Notes: a model not told the origin generated them from the letters alone. Numbered from the stretch's first letter, positions 24,353-36,680 are shown. The stretch: 64,000 bases of DNA from Cacajao melanocephalus (GCA_963573385.1 CAUYLG010013852.1:48908-112907); one strand, 5' to 3'. A program made the numbers and translations.

Positions 24353-25020
24353 AACTTCGGAGCCACAGTGAACCAAAAGCTGGACCTGAATTTGCAAAAG
24401 AGCTTCTGTTTTGTTTGTTGGTTGACTTGTTCTTTGCTTTTTGTAAAACAAAAACAATAACAAAAAGGCTGAACTGCAGTAACTTTGATGCTATCTAATA
24501 GCTTTGGTCCTGCTCCTACCACCTCCCTGCTCATCTGTGTCTGAGTGAAAATAAAATACAAATATGTTATCTGGAGTTGGGAGAAACACACACATTCCCA
24601 TTGTCACATTAGCAGATTAGCTGCACTCCAAGAGCAGGGCCGGAGGGAGCCGAGACAGGATGTTCAATTTTCAGCAGGGAAAGAAGAGGGTCAGAAAGGT
24701 CCTGAGTGGAAGAGAGAGAGTCAGGTACCTTGGTGTGGGGTCTTCTGAAAACCAGGGGTGAGCAAAGGGACAATGAATGGTAGTCTAGGTAAAGAAAAGC
24801 AAAACCGCTGAAAGCCCTCAAAGGAGAAGGGCAGACCTGCCGTGAAGTGGCACCTATGTCTCCATCTCATCGAGAACCAGTGCCAACAGCCCTGTTCTCA
24901 GCTTGTCTCTGCCACATCCCCATGGAATCCATTGCTATTGAAACTAGCCACTCTTGAGGGAGCCTGTTAAGATTTTCATTTGCTGTTTCTTCATCAGAGA
25001 TAAAGGAGTTTTCCTTATTT
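24353..25020. other. Unrecognised DNA
   Basis: No repeat or gene recognised in these bases. Confidence 0.35.
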
Positions 25021-25049
25021 AAACACACACACACACACACACACACACA
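25021..25049. repeat. (CA)n microsatellite
   Basis: An uninterrupted CA dinucleotide run of about 13-14 units, ending in 'cacagagc'. Confidence 0.97.
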
Positions 25050-25441
25050 GAGCAGGAGAATTTGGCACAGTGAAATCCCACAGAAAGACCTCTTCGGGTA
25101 GCTAGACTTGCAACCTGGGGGATTTGGGTTTAGACAGACTCCTGGGAGTTCTGATGGGACCTTTTCTGAGAATTTTCTTAGGGTTTTGGCATGATTTTGT
25201 TTTCCTTCCATAAGGTGTTTCCTACCTTATGAAAGGAAAAGTTCTTAGCTTCTGTATTCAGAAACTTAACACTCCCAAAAAACAGGGCCTTTTATGTCAA
25301 AGACAGTAAAACTCAGAAAACCTTCCTCAGGAGGCATCTCAGCTCCATTCAGCCAGTCAGCAGGATTGGTTGACCATGACTTTCTCTCTATACCATACTG
25401 AGCAAGACACCTGCAGAGCAGTTTAAGGCTTGGCCCCAAGG

Positions 25442-25543
25442 GCAACAAGCAAATTCCCTTCACGTAACAGAAATGCATTGAGTTCTTTCTATATTCAAGG
25501 CATTGTGCTTTTCTAAGAGGGGAAAGAAGTCTGCTAGACAAAG
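25442..25543 (+). repeat. Mosaic duplication, right-part copy
   Basis: Starts 'gcaacaagcaaattcccttc' and ends 'gctagacaaag', matching 23634-23735 over 102 bp with about 11 substitutions (roughly 89% identity). Confidence 0.85.
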
Positions 25544-25799
25544 CTCTATTTTCAGAAACATAAGCAAATAACTATAGGAAATTGAAGGATGTGGTAGGAG
25601 TTATTAGAGAGGTTCAGAGAAAGTGCTCAGGACTATGAGGAAAGGGAGAAATAAACTTCTAGCTGAGAGAGCAAAAAAAAAAAAAAGAAAGAGAGATGCC
25701 ATGGAAGACAGAGCAGTTGAGTTGGGCAGGAAAGAAGCAGCTCTTAGGCGTAAGCTGCTCTCAGAAATGAGGCAGGTGGGGGAACAACATGAGCTCAAG

Positions 25800-26020
25800 A
25801 GCCAAGAAGCCTGGCTTCCGGTGCAGGCTCTACCGCTGGTCAACTGAGACTCTTTCCAGACTGACTTATGTTTCTGAGCCTCAGTGTTTCTCATCTGTGA
25901 ATGGGGGCCAACAATAGCTACCTCTTAGGGACCGTGGAAAGGATTACATGAGGTAATTAATGGTAGGCTCTCGGCATAACGTCTGGCACATAGAAAGTAC
26001 TCAAAAAATGTTACTTCATA
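25800..26020 (+). repeat. MIR SINE
   Basis: Sense MIR: 'gagcctcagtgtttctcatc', 'tgtgaatgggggccaacaat', then 'cgtctggcacatagaaagta'. Confidence 0.75.
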
Positions 26021-27425
26021 CTTAGCTTTGAAAAAGAGGAGGGTCTGTGGGAACTGTGGAGTGCGGCTGAACAGGAAGTCGTGATTTGCCAGTAGGGAAA
26101 TGCCAGGGCAGAGATTCGAGATGAGAGGGTTTGACCTGCTGCCAAAAGTACCACGCTGAATGAGATAATTCAGAAGGACCAATTCACAGAATCAAAGTAA
26201 AAGGGAACGAAGACAGGACCAACAAGAGGATCCCTTGGCCCAAACCTCACTATCACAAAATGCCCCAAGTTTAGATTTTCGCCATTACCTCCATCTGTGT
26301 TTATACACAAAATAAAGAGAGCCACTGCCAAGCAATGTGAATTTATATGAACATTTAATTCCACCAACATTTGGGCATTTCTTCCTTTTATATAAACTAG
26401 AGGTTGGAAATATGGAAATGGCTCAGGCTCCGCCTGACCTCTGAGAGCCTCTTGGAAGGGTGTGGGCAGACCTAGGTCTGAAATCAAGCTCAGCCTGACA
26501 GGGTGCCTTTCTACTTGGAAACAGCACCCATGCCAGCCATGCTCATAGTCTGCATTATGGGATCTGGGCTTATAGAAACGGGACCCATCAGCTTACCTCG
26601 TAGAGGAAACAGCATGAGGAAAAGTTCAGAAGGAAGAAAGCAAAATGCAGGCATAGCGACAACACATCCTGAAGACTGGTGAAGTGTGGAGTCCAGGAGA
26701 GAAGGGGTGGGACCAGGGGCTGGAAACCCATGTGGGAACCAGATTGTGGGGAATACATAACCAAAGTGTCATGAACCCTTTGTATAATGCTGGCAATTTA
26801 CACAACTAACAGCAGAGTACAAGGCATTTCTCAGCATCACAGCATTTATCCCTTGTTCTGAGACAGCACTCTTTGCTTCTATAACCTCGCAAAGCTCTGA
26901 TGTTCCTTAAAGTGGTCCTTTCTCTTCCCAGCAAGTTCCCAGGAAAAGCATCATCTGCTTCTTTTCATGCCCCAGGTGTGCTATTGACTCAGCTGTTAAA
27001 GAATGAAATGCCCAAGGAGCAAAATGTGTCCATGGCCACCAAGCCATTCATTGCCAAAGGTGGTGTCTGGTTTAACTCCTTGATTCTTTTTAAATGTATC
27101 AAATACCTTCTTGTCTACATCATCTGTCTGATGAAGGTCAAGTATTTGAGTACTAGAGGCTGTTTGCTCTGTGATGAAGACCAAAATGTAGGGACATGCA
27201 TAGGAAAAGGATTTTTATCGGAGAGCCAGTCTAAGAGATATTACTTAGAAATAGAGAACATTGGATAGAGAACATGGGATATTTAGATGGCTTGTGAAGA
27301 TTATGAGGCAGAATGTTGAAATGGGATTCTCCTAGAAAACCTGGGATGAAAGGGATGGAAGAGACTGCCAGTTGCCTTCCAAATGTCCATTCTCCCCTTG
27401 GAGGCAGGAAGCAAGAGACTCCCAA
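26021..27425. other. Unrecognised DNA
   Basis: About 1.4 kb with no recognisable repeat. The plus-strand frame 26900-27268 (122 residues) shows no domain, has antisense competitors, and is not called. Confidence 0.35.
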
Positions 27426-27429
27426 TTGT

Positions 27430-27832
27430 GAGTTTACCCATCCTCCTATCTGACTAAGTACTGGCCAGTGTTAGCCAGTGTGCTGAATTTCCAGAAAGGA
27501 TCCATTAAAGAAGCTGATTCACAGAGAGCATAAATCTGACTGCTCTTCTGCTTTTCCTGCTTTTTCCAGGTAGAAATGCACATGGGACCATCAGAGTCCC
27601 AGAGCCCTCCTGGCCCATGAAGTGACCCTGACCATGAAAGTTATATGATATGGATGGTAGAGTAGAAAGAAAGTTACTGGATCTTTGATGACCATGAAAC
27701 CACCATGCTGGTCCTAAGCTACATACCTCTGCATTTCTTTTACAAGAAAAATTTAATTTTTTTTTAAATCCTTGTGTTTTAACCGCTGTCTTTTCTTTCA
27801 TATGCAGCTGTCTCTAATCCTAATACAGAAGG
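27430..27832 (+). repeat. Ancient LTR-like interspersed repeat
   Basis: The 3' end 'ttaaccgctgtcttttcttt' followed by 'atatgcagctgtctctaatc' and 'ctaatacag' resembles the ends of old MaLR/ERVL-type LTRs and the elements at 11225 and 48060. The 5' part is too decayed for me to name. Confidence 0.4.
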
Positions 27833-28079
27833 CTGTTTATGCCCAACCACAGGAGAACAGACACATCCAAAGCCCATCTCTGCATCTGTCAAGTATCTTT
27901 GCCAATCTATCTCTGTAATAAATACCTAGCGCCAGCCAGACCCTGAAAGGAGGGATAAGAAAACATGCAGACTGATCCAGATGGTGCCTGTCTTCTTGGC
28001 AAAGTTCATCTTTTAAACACTACTCCTTCAGAAAAACTTTTGTTAACCCCTAATTCAAATAAAGTCTCTCTGTGATTTT
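27833..28079. other. Unrecognised spacer
   Basis: Nothing recognised between the LTR-like repeat and the antisense L2. Confidence 0.3.
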
Positions 28080-28482
28080 CTCTTTAAGCACCTACTATGT
28101 TACAATCACTTGTCTCAGTGCCAAGGTACAGTCAGAAAAATGAGGGAGTCATGATCTTGAAGCCTCTCACAATCCAGTGGTGGGAAAAAGGCATATTAAC
28201 AAACGATTTCAATATGACATGTGGGTGACAAGCTAGAGAGTCTGTTTGAGAGGATGTGAGAGCTCAGAGAAGGGTACTTAGTACCACGCTGGCTGGGCTC
28301 TCGTGAGGAGATACCACCAGAGCTGAACCTTGAAGAAATGTAGTCTTAAGGGGCAGACTTCCTAAAAGGAAAGCCTGAGATGGGGATTCCTGCACAATTT
28401 GTCAATGGAGTGATCTTAGAAGAGCCCTGCAGGTGACTGAAGAAAAGTTGAAAGGACAAATGAAAAACAAAGATGTGGAAGT

Positions 28483-29100
<618 letters not shown>

Positions 29101-29344
29101 CTACTCAGGTGAGAAGGAACATGTAAGCAGAAGGAATAGCCTGAGCAAAGGCCACCCAATTTCTGCCAGTCAGGTATGGATTGGGAGGTGGTATAGGCAT
29201 TCCTCTCTAGCTCATGTAGTATCAGGCCTTGAGTGGGGAGATATGAGGCAAAGCAATGGGCAGAAGCTAGAGGGATTCCTCTGTTATGCTATGAAGTTCA
29301 GATTCCATCCCGTATTCATAATAATAATACCAACATGAATAATA

Positions 29345-29570
29345 ATAGTGCAATATTTATTTCATGGTTAGTATGTGCTAATGTCTGAGGGCTTTCATTT
29401 GTTTTCTTTTTCACCCATGCAATGTCACTATGAGGCAAGTGGTATGATTCATTGCACTTTATAGATGAGGAAACTGAGGGTGAAAAAATTAAGCAATTTG
29501 TCCAAGAGCATATGACTAACAGCTGGACTGAAAGCTGCTATCTGTCTGAGCATATGCTCATCCCACCATA
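29345..29570 (-). repeat. MIR SINE nested in L2
   Basis: Antisense MIR: 'cactatgaggcaagtggtat', 'tatagatgaggaaactgagg', then 'gcatatgactaacagctgga'. The antisense L2 resumes immediately after. Confidence 0.75.
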
Positions 29571-29699
29571 ATGCAAGTGGTTTTAAGCAAAGGAGCGATG
29601 CTGCCAGATTGATTTCCATTTTAAATATTGCACTGGGGCTGCCCATCCTCACCTTGCTAATTTCTCACTGATACACATTTCTGGGGTCTTCTTCCCTTG

Positions 29700-29745
29700 C
29701 ATTTTTCAGCTGAAAACAAAAACAAAAAAACAAAAACAAAAAACT
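29700..29745 (+). repeat. (AAAAAC)n simple repeat
   Basis: A-rich run of AAAAAC-type units. The sequence around it is not recognised. Confidence 0.85.
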
Positions 29746-30940
29746 TGAATGCCCCTGATTCTGGCCATCTAAATCCCATTCCCAGGTGCTGAAGCCCCTC
29801 CCACTGAAACCCCAACAACCTTCCCTTTTGGTTCCCCCTTACCCAAACCTGGCTTTCTAAGCAAGTCCTCCTCCACATCCCAAAAGAGCCAAGCTAGAGC
29901 CCCTACCCTTCCACTAACCAGCTGCCAGCCCCAACCCAGACAGATCTGACCCTGGAATATTTTTTAGCACTGTCTGTCATGCAGCTTGTTCCTTGGCCTC
30001 CTCTAACCAAGGGCAAAGCAAAGCAAAGCAAAGGGGTTCCAGGGACCCCAAATGAAGAGAAGGGATGATCAGACAATACATCATGGTCAAGGCTCTGATT
30101 GTCTGATGTCAGAAATTTGGCAAATTACTATGCACTATCGGGCTACAGTCAAAGCAGTTACTCCCGAGGAGGGCAGGCATAGGCAAGGAACGTGAGAAGC
30201 CTACAGAGGTAGATGGAAACTACTGTGTTCTATTTTTCATGCTTGTGGTCTTATTTAAAATAAGTAAATTAATACCTTAATAAAGAAATTAAAAAGGGTC
30301 TTACCCATGGGCCAACAATGAAAGCATTTGATGGACCAAGTATTTGTATGAACCTAGTTTGTGCTCCTAGGTCAGATATGCACATATCTCTACAAGGCAA
30401 AAATTACTACTTGATGATGGAGTACCCACAAGGAAAATGGCTCTTAAGTTATGACTGGAAGGGAACACAAGCGGTGGGGGATGGTTCCCTGCAGTGCTGA
30501 TAGCATCCTTTTTCTACATCTGGGTGTTAGTTCCTTGGATGTGCTCATTTAGTGAAAATTCAGGGAAGTATGATATGCTCTTTCTTCTTTATGCCTCAAA
30601 AAAATAGCAAAGAACATTAAACATTTTTAATTGCTCTACTTGATCTGGATCCATATCTAAGACAGCAACCACTCCAGGACACAACTGGGAGTACCCCACA
30701 ATACTGTCTTTCGGTGAATTCCTACAATGGCTTAGTAGCCTGTGCCATCCTGAGTCATACTGGAGCTAAAGCACAAAAAAAAAAAAAAAGTAAAACTGAT
30801 TCTGGCTTTGGTTTAATGTGTGATATTTTGTTCATCATTGATCGTCTACATTAACTTTGACTATTTTTGAAGGACATTGTTATTTATATTGTTATTTATC
30901 TCATTATTAAGCTTTTTGGTACTCCCTTAAATTTTGCATC
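29746..30940. other. Unrecognised DNA with small simple repeats
   Basis: No repeat family or gene recognised. It contains an AAAGC pentamer run at about 30014-30033 and an A-run at about 30775-30789. Confidence 0.35.
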
Positions 30941-30943
30941 ACC

Positions 30944-31190
30944 CTATTCCTGACCCTGCTGGTACTCACCAAGCTCATCGTTGAGCTTGACCATGAGAAA
31001 CTCAAATTCCCTCTTCCTCACAGAAATATCTGTATTACCATGAGCCCAAAGGATGACACTCCCAGTGAGACTCTTGAGCTCCTTAATGACAATACTGGCC
31101 TTCGCAGTGACTTCAAGTTTATAAAGAGCATCCACATAATCTCACTTATCCTCAGCTTGTGGGAAGGCATGAGCAGTATCACAATTTTCA
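30944..31190 (-). pseudogene. Possible pseudogene fragment, parent unknown
   Basis: The minus-strand frame 30944-31135 encodes 63 residues of unusually protein-like composition: mixed helix-forming K/E/L/A/V, a central WAHG, then an R/K-E-F/L-rich segment ending in a stop. The same frame continues upstream past a single TGA to about 31180 with equally plausible residues, suggesting an older open frame now interrupted. I do not recognise the family. No poly-A tail is visible at its 3' side, so it is not a typical processed pseudogene. It could equally be a chance frame. A sense Alu lies just upstream in gene orientation. Confidence 0.25.
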
Positions 31191-31212
31191 GGTTAAAATA
31201 TGAGGCTTTGCA

Positions 31213-31511
31213 GGCCAGGCACAGTGGCTTATGCCTATAATCCCAGCACTTTGGGAGGTCGAGGTGGGAGGATCACCTAAGGTCAGGAGTTCAAGACCAG
31301 CCTGATCAATATGGAGAAACCCCGCCTCTACCAAAAAAAATACAAAATTAGCCAGGCATGGTGGCACATGCCTGTAATCCCAGCTATTCGGGAGGCTGAG
31401 GCAGGAGAATCGCTTGAACCCGGGAGGCGGAGGTTGCGTGAACCAAGATCGTGCCATTGCACTCCAGCCTGGGCAACAAGAGCAAAACTCCATCTCAAAA
31501 CAAACAAAAAC
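31213..31511 (+). mobile_element. AluS-type, plus strand, with target duplication
   Basis: Sense full-length Alu beginning 'ggccaggcacagtggcttat' with a CAAACAAAAA tail. A perfect 12-bp target-site duplication, ATGAGGCTTTGC, flanks it (31200-31211 and 31512-31523). Confidence 0.95.
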
Positions 31512-31619
31512 ATGAGGCTTTGCTTTGATAGGAAAGTGATATTTCCAAGATGACTCTGAGCAGGGACAGTGTATAATTAATCTCTCTATGACATATAGTG
31601 TTTAGCACAACTTCTTGCA

Positions 31620-31840
31620 GCTCGAGTCAGCCTATATATCTTCAAATCCTGGATCCACCATTTCCTGGCTTGCTGTGTGACCCTCAGCAAATTACTGAAT
31701 TTCTCTCAGCCTCTGTTTTCTCATCTGCAAAATGGAGATCAGAATAATTGATTTTTATTGAGGATTAAACAAGGTTATCCATGAAAAGCACTTAGCAGTA
31801 TGTCTGTCACAGACTAGGTATTTGATAACATGAACTATGA
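31620..31840 (+). repeat. MIR SINE, near full length
   Basis: Sense MIR: 'cttgctgtgtgaccctcagc', 'cctctgttttctcatctgca', then 'gaaaagcacttagcagtatg'. Confidence 0.8.
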
Positions 31841-32185
31841 TTATTGCCCATAGGACAGGCTTGAAAATATTCATGGAAAGGAATCTGATGCCAGCTCAGG
31901 CTGTCAGAATCAGCTTTTGCTATGAGGCACCTTTTAGCTGCCATCAAATCACATGGGAAGGGAGATTTCAAAGCAATCTGTAATCAGAAAAATTATCTGA
32001 ATTCTGGAAATAGGTGAAGAAGATTACCAAGCATTCCTTCACTGTAGTGCGGAACTTACTTTCTATTTTGTGGGCTATTTTACAACTCTGTAGAGGCAGA
32101 GGCTGACTCAGAATTTTGTCTAGTCCAGATGCAAATAGTTTCAGTCTAGGGGAGAAGATACCCCATAGATTGCAATACATATTAA

Positions 32186-32218
<33 letters not shown>

Positions 32219-33189
32219 CCCAAACATCCCAAATGCTCTTTGGACAGATTTTAACATATTACTGCTTCTCTAATTAATAAATGAGTTGAATAAAAAATAT
32301 TTGACATGCATCCCTTTTGTAATTGCATGTCTTTTTTGGTTTTGTTTTTAGAGTCACATTTTTTTTAACCTTTTGAAAATCATACTTTAACACCATGAAC
32401 AGAGATAAGGCTTTCTCTGGGGACCCAGAGGAGGCCTTTAGGGAAGGCACGTGATTCCTCGCTGAGCAAAAACATCCCAGCAACACCTTTCAGGTTGGAT
32501 TGGCCAGTGAGCAGCCCTGACCCTGGCCCCCTTCCTCAGACATTCCAGCTGTAGGACTCCACTCCCACGGGAGGCCTGGGGGGCACTGACAGCTTTCTTT
32601 CCCTGCCTCCAAATGAGAATTCAGATCAGTGCAGAGGCTGGGCCAGCTCCCTGAGGTTTACCAATTACTTGGCAAAGTATAGAGATAACATTCTGTGCAA
32701 ATTTCCTTACATTGTTCTGCCTGGCTCTAGGTGTTCCCAGATAGAATGATCTAGAGATAAGTGAGGGGAAAAGAAGCTAGTACTTGGGCCTCTTCACAAA
32801 CACGCCCAGTCATTCCCACCACTACATCCTCCACCCAGGATGCTTGCGACCTCATCTCACCTTCTCATTCTGCTACTTTCTGGAAAAACCTAGAATTAAA
32901 GTCTTTTGCCTCCTTCAGAATCCCAGTGGAAATCCCCTCTCCTCCTGAAGTCAGAATAAAATTTTGATGTGGCCCAGTAGAGCTTGTGGTAATGGACACT
33001 ACCTTCGAGCATTTTATGGTGCCTAGTGGTGCCCATCAAAGCACAAGCCACATTCTAGTATCCTCTTCCCCTCAGCCCAGCCCTCAATCTGCTTCCAGGA
33101 TGGACCTTCTTGTTTCTTCCTCTTGCTTTCACCCTATTCCCAGACCCCTTCCTGATTAAAAGAGAAAATGTCTGATAAAACTCATCTTA
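31841..33189. other. Mostly unrecognised DNA
   Basis: No repeat family or gene recognised apart from the GT microsatellite at 32190-32217. Confidence 0.35.
32190..32217. repeat. (GT)n microsatellite
   Basis: About 13-14 uninterrupted GT units. Confidence 0.97.
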
Positions 33190-34670
33190 GCCTTAAACAT
33201 CTCATTCATTCAAAAGATATTTAGTGAACTTTTCATATTTGTTAGATACCGTGGTGGGTGCTGGGGTCACAATAGACCCTGGTTTTTTTTTCAGCATTTA
33301 CATTCTATAGGTAAGGAGGAAGACAGTAAATTGGTACATAAATCAGTGAACAGATTATGGTGGATGCTATAAACTAAATAACAGGGCAGTAGAATATCTC
33401 CCTTAGATATAGTTTTTAGAAAAATGTTATTCAAGAAGGAGACATTTGAGCTGAGATGTAGAAGATGAAGGAGAAGCCAGGTTTGTGAAAAGGTGGAGGG
33501 AAAGGAATCAGAAACAGAGAGACTAGCAACTGCAGTGGTCCTGTATGTAAAAGGTCTGGTGTTTTTGAGAAATCTTTAAGAGCAGCCAGCCTCCAAGATG
33601 GGCCCCAGTGATTCTTACTTCCTGAGACTGATGCCCTTAAGTAGTCCCCACCCCATCTGGACAGAGCTTATGTGTGTAACCAAGAAGACATTTCAAACAT
33701 GAAGGAATGTGCCTTCTAAGCCTAGGTCATAAAAGACATTGCAAATTCAGTCTTGCTCTCTTGAATTATTCAATTTATGGGACATGAGCTTCCATGTTGT
33801 AAGGATACTCAAGCAGCTCGATGGAGCAATACACATGGCAAAGAACTGAGGCCTTCTGCCAACAGCCATGTGAATGAGACCATCCTGAAAACAGATCTTC
33901 CACCCCCAGTCAAGCCTACAGATGATTGTGGCCCATGCTGACCACAGCCTTATGGTGGTTCCATAAGGAACCACCCAGCTAACTTACAATTCCTGATCTT
34001 TGACTGCAGCCTTATGAGATCTCTTGAGTAAGAACCACCCAGCTACCTTTTAATTCCTAACCCAAAGAAACTATGAGACATTAAATGCTTATTGCTCTTG
34101 TACACAGCCGTAGATAACAAATATAAACACTTAAATATGGTGAACCAGACAGAGAGTGATAGAAGATAAAGCCAGAGAGGCCAGCAGTAGCCAGGTTACC
34201 TGGCCACTGGAGGCTGCAGTAGGAGTCTGGATTGTATTCCAGGTTAGATGGAAACTTACTGAAGAGTTTAGGCAGCAGGGTGGTGAAATGTGATCTCATT
34301 TTATTAAGATCATCAATGTGGAGATTGAATTTTAGAGGGACAAGAGTAGAAATAAGGAGACCAACTGGAAAACCGTTGCATTAGTCCAGGACGTCAAGAA
34401 AGGTGATTTGGACTAGATAGGGAACAGCACAGACAGAAGAGAATGGATTCAGCATATATTTTGAAGGAAGTTATCATGACTTATAGATAAATTGGCTATG
34501 AGGGATGGTGGAAAGAAAGTAATCAAGATGATAGGTTTTTAGCTTAAGTAACAGAGTACAAAATAGCACCATTTACTGAAATGAAGATTAGGAGTAGATT
34601 TGGAGGTAGGAGAATCAGAAGAGAAAGAGTAGCTCATCTCCCAGTTCCTATTATGTTTGTAAGCCTTTGG
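33190..34670 (-). repeat. Antisense L2 split by an MLT1 LTR
   Basis: Antisense L2 on both sides of the MLT1: left, 'cattcattcaaaagatattt' and 'gacatttgagctgagatgta'; right, 'ggagtctggattgtattcca', 'gtgatctcattttattaaga', 'accgttgcattagtccagga' and 'agcatatattttgaaggaag'. The order matches L2 read in reverse. Confidence 0.7.
33580..34129 (+). mobile_element. MLT1 LTR (MaLR) with internal duplication
   Basis: Sense LTR: 'agcctccaagatgggcccca', 'tctaagcctaggtcataaaa', 'gaggccttctgccaacagcc', 'aaccacccagctaccttt', then 'gaaactatgagacattaaat' (polyadenylation region) and 'tagataaca'. A segment of about 62 bp is duplicated in tandem: 33940-34001 ('gaccacagccttat...') against 34002-34063 ('gactgcagccttat...'), each containing 'gaaccacccagct'. 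Confidence 0.85.
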
Positions 34671-34733
34671 TACAAAATGGTCAAAATTATATGGATTATA
34701 ATACAAATTATATTATTTGTATATATAAATATA

Positions 34734-34945
34734 AAAATTAATTATATATAATTTATATGATAATTAACTATATATTGGACATTAATTCATCTTAACCAAG
34801 TTCTATTTAGGAGTCCTCCAACAGCTACTAAAATCTTTGCATTTTGTAAGATCCATTTGCCTTTCACACCCTGCAGCTAGGTGCAGCAGCTGAGAGTCTT
34901 CTTAGCTCGTGGTGGTTTCTTGTAACCGTCCACTCAGCAGGTGTT
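34734..34945 (+). repeat. Inverted repeat, left arm (212 bp)
   Basis: Reverse-complementary to 36163-36374 over its whole length, including a perfect 48-bp core (34822-34869 against 36234-36281). The outer part is AT-rich. The family is not recognised. Confidence 0.85.
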
Positions 34946-35004
34946 AAATAGACAATTTTGTGATGTAGATGATACTGAGGATGGTCTTGAGGTTGTGCAG
35001 TACA

Positions 35005-35150
35005 TCTTGTCTTCATACTTATCTGTCTCCTACACAAGGTTAGCTCTGGGGCTGGGACTGTGTCTGTTTTACACTTACATCCCCAGGACCCAGCATACTG
35101 CCTAATATATGGTAACCATGCAAAGAAAAAGGTGTATTGAATGAATGTTC
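35005..35150 (+). repeat. L2 3' end inside the inverted repeat
   Basis: Sense L2: 'ggggctgggactgtgtctgt', 'tacatccccaggacccagca', then 'gtgtattgaatgaatg'. It lies in the spacer between the two inverted arms. Confidence 0.7.
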
Positions 35151-36162
35151 ATTGTATAGAATCCTGCAAAGCAAAAAATAAAAATAAAAAATTAAGAAAA
35201 TCATGTGCCATCCTACTACACTGAGATAACCATTGCCAATGTTTTGATACAATTCCTTTAATCTTTTTTCTATTCATAAATATTTGTGTCATCCATATGT
35301 ACACTTCCACCCATATTTGTAACTTTTCTTCTACTTCTTTTCAATGAAACAGCCAGCATTTACTGAAAGATTCATGCTATGAAAGATCCATTGTAATAAG
35401 CCATACTTCTTGTTGGGAACTTAAAGCTCCTGGGAACTTAAAGTCTAGAAATAGAGGTGGAGTCATGGCTAACAAGATACATCTGTCATGAGGCTCAATA
35501 TTTTGGAATTTATCCTGGCATTTTAAATATGAAGTAGGGGGAAAAATTGGTCCTAGCTCTGCCAGTAGCAATGTGAAAGATCCTAGGGGAACCTAGCCCA
35601 GGAGGAGTCTTTACTGAGACTCCGACAACCAGTATAGTTCTCCACTTTATAAGAGCAATTCTTTCCTGAAAATCCCTTATAATAGGGCAAATCATCCAAA
35701 GTTGAAAACAACACCGTATTATTTTCAGTGAGCAAAAAATTTTGCATCTTAAGCCTTCAAATTTACCCCCATTCTACTAAAGAAAACCAAAATATTCAAG
35801 GATAAACAAGAAATAACCACCAAACCTCATTAAAATGGCCAAACTCACTTCAATTGTTAAGTTATATTAACCTAATGAAGCATTGCCCCTTCATCAATTA
35901 CTCCATATAATACTGTGATTCACTTGCTCTCATTGATCCATTACACAGAGCACAATTAAGACCTGCTTTTGAATTTTAAAAATTATGCTAAATTTTTTAA
36001 CAATATGATCTTCAGAACAAACAAGGAAAGAAGCCCAAACAAGGCAGTAGACACAAAAGAAATCAATTAAAGCAAAGAATTATTTCACACTCTCTGAAGA
36101 GGTGGGTATCATTGGGAGCATAAGATTGTTAATTATAAACAAGCAAGTCACTAGGATTCTCA
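35151..36162. other. Unrecognised spacer of the inverted repeat
   Basis: AT-rich sequence with no recognised family. It contains 'agagcaattctttcctga' at 35652-35669, an 18-bp exact direct repeat of 36404-36421. Confidence 0.4.
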
Positions 36163-36374
36163 AACACCTATTAAGTGGACAGTTACACAAAACCACCTCA
36201 AAGAGACTCTTAGCTGCTGCACCTCGCTGCAGTGTGTGAAAGGCAAATGGATCTTACAAAATGCAAAGATTTTAGTAGCTGAAGGAGGACTGCTAAATAA
36301 AACTGAGTTGATAAGATGAATTAATGTCCAATATATATCATTAATTATTGTATAAATCATATATAATTAATTTT
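36163..36374 (-). repeat. Inverted repeat, right arm (212 bp)
   Basis: Partner of 34734-34945. The arms are equal in length and roughly four-fifths or more identical by eye, ending at 'aacacct' on the inner side and 'aattaatttt' on the outer side. Confidence 0.85.
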
Positions 36375-36554
36375 ATATAATTATATTTAGGGAAATTATA
36401 TGTAGAGCAATTCTTTCCTGATAACATTTTTCCTGCAGATCAAAGTATGATGTTTCCAAGAAAAGGATTTTTCTTTTTTTTTTTTTTTTTTTTTAGTTTA
36501 CAGAAAATTTTCAACTGGGATAGCAGTGGCCTTGAGCAATTACAATACCATATG

Positions 36555-36680
36555 ATAAGTGCATTAAGGAGGGGACAAAAGGTATCACTGTGAGCATATC
36601 TGAAGGTGGACTTTAGGAGTAAGGGAAGGCTTCCCATAGGAAGTGATGTTTAAACCAAACCTGAGAGGCAAGAATCACTT
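36555..36680 (-). repeat. Antisense L2 fragment
   Basis: 'agtgcattaaggaggggaca', then 'ggaaggcttcccataggaag' and 'tgatgtttaaaccaaacctg' match antisense L2. A T-run of about 22 bases lies upstream at 36473-36494. Confidence 0.5.

Noticed and set aside
24133..24591. 152-residue minus-strand frame rich in Phe/Leu/Ser
   Set aside because: Covers antisense GAAA runs; composition is explained by the simple repeats.
36473..36494. T-run as the tail of an antisense retrogene or Alu
   Set aside because: The following sequence matches antisense L2, not an Alu or gene, and no target duplication was found.
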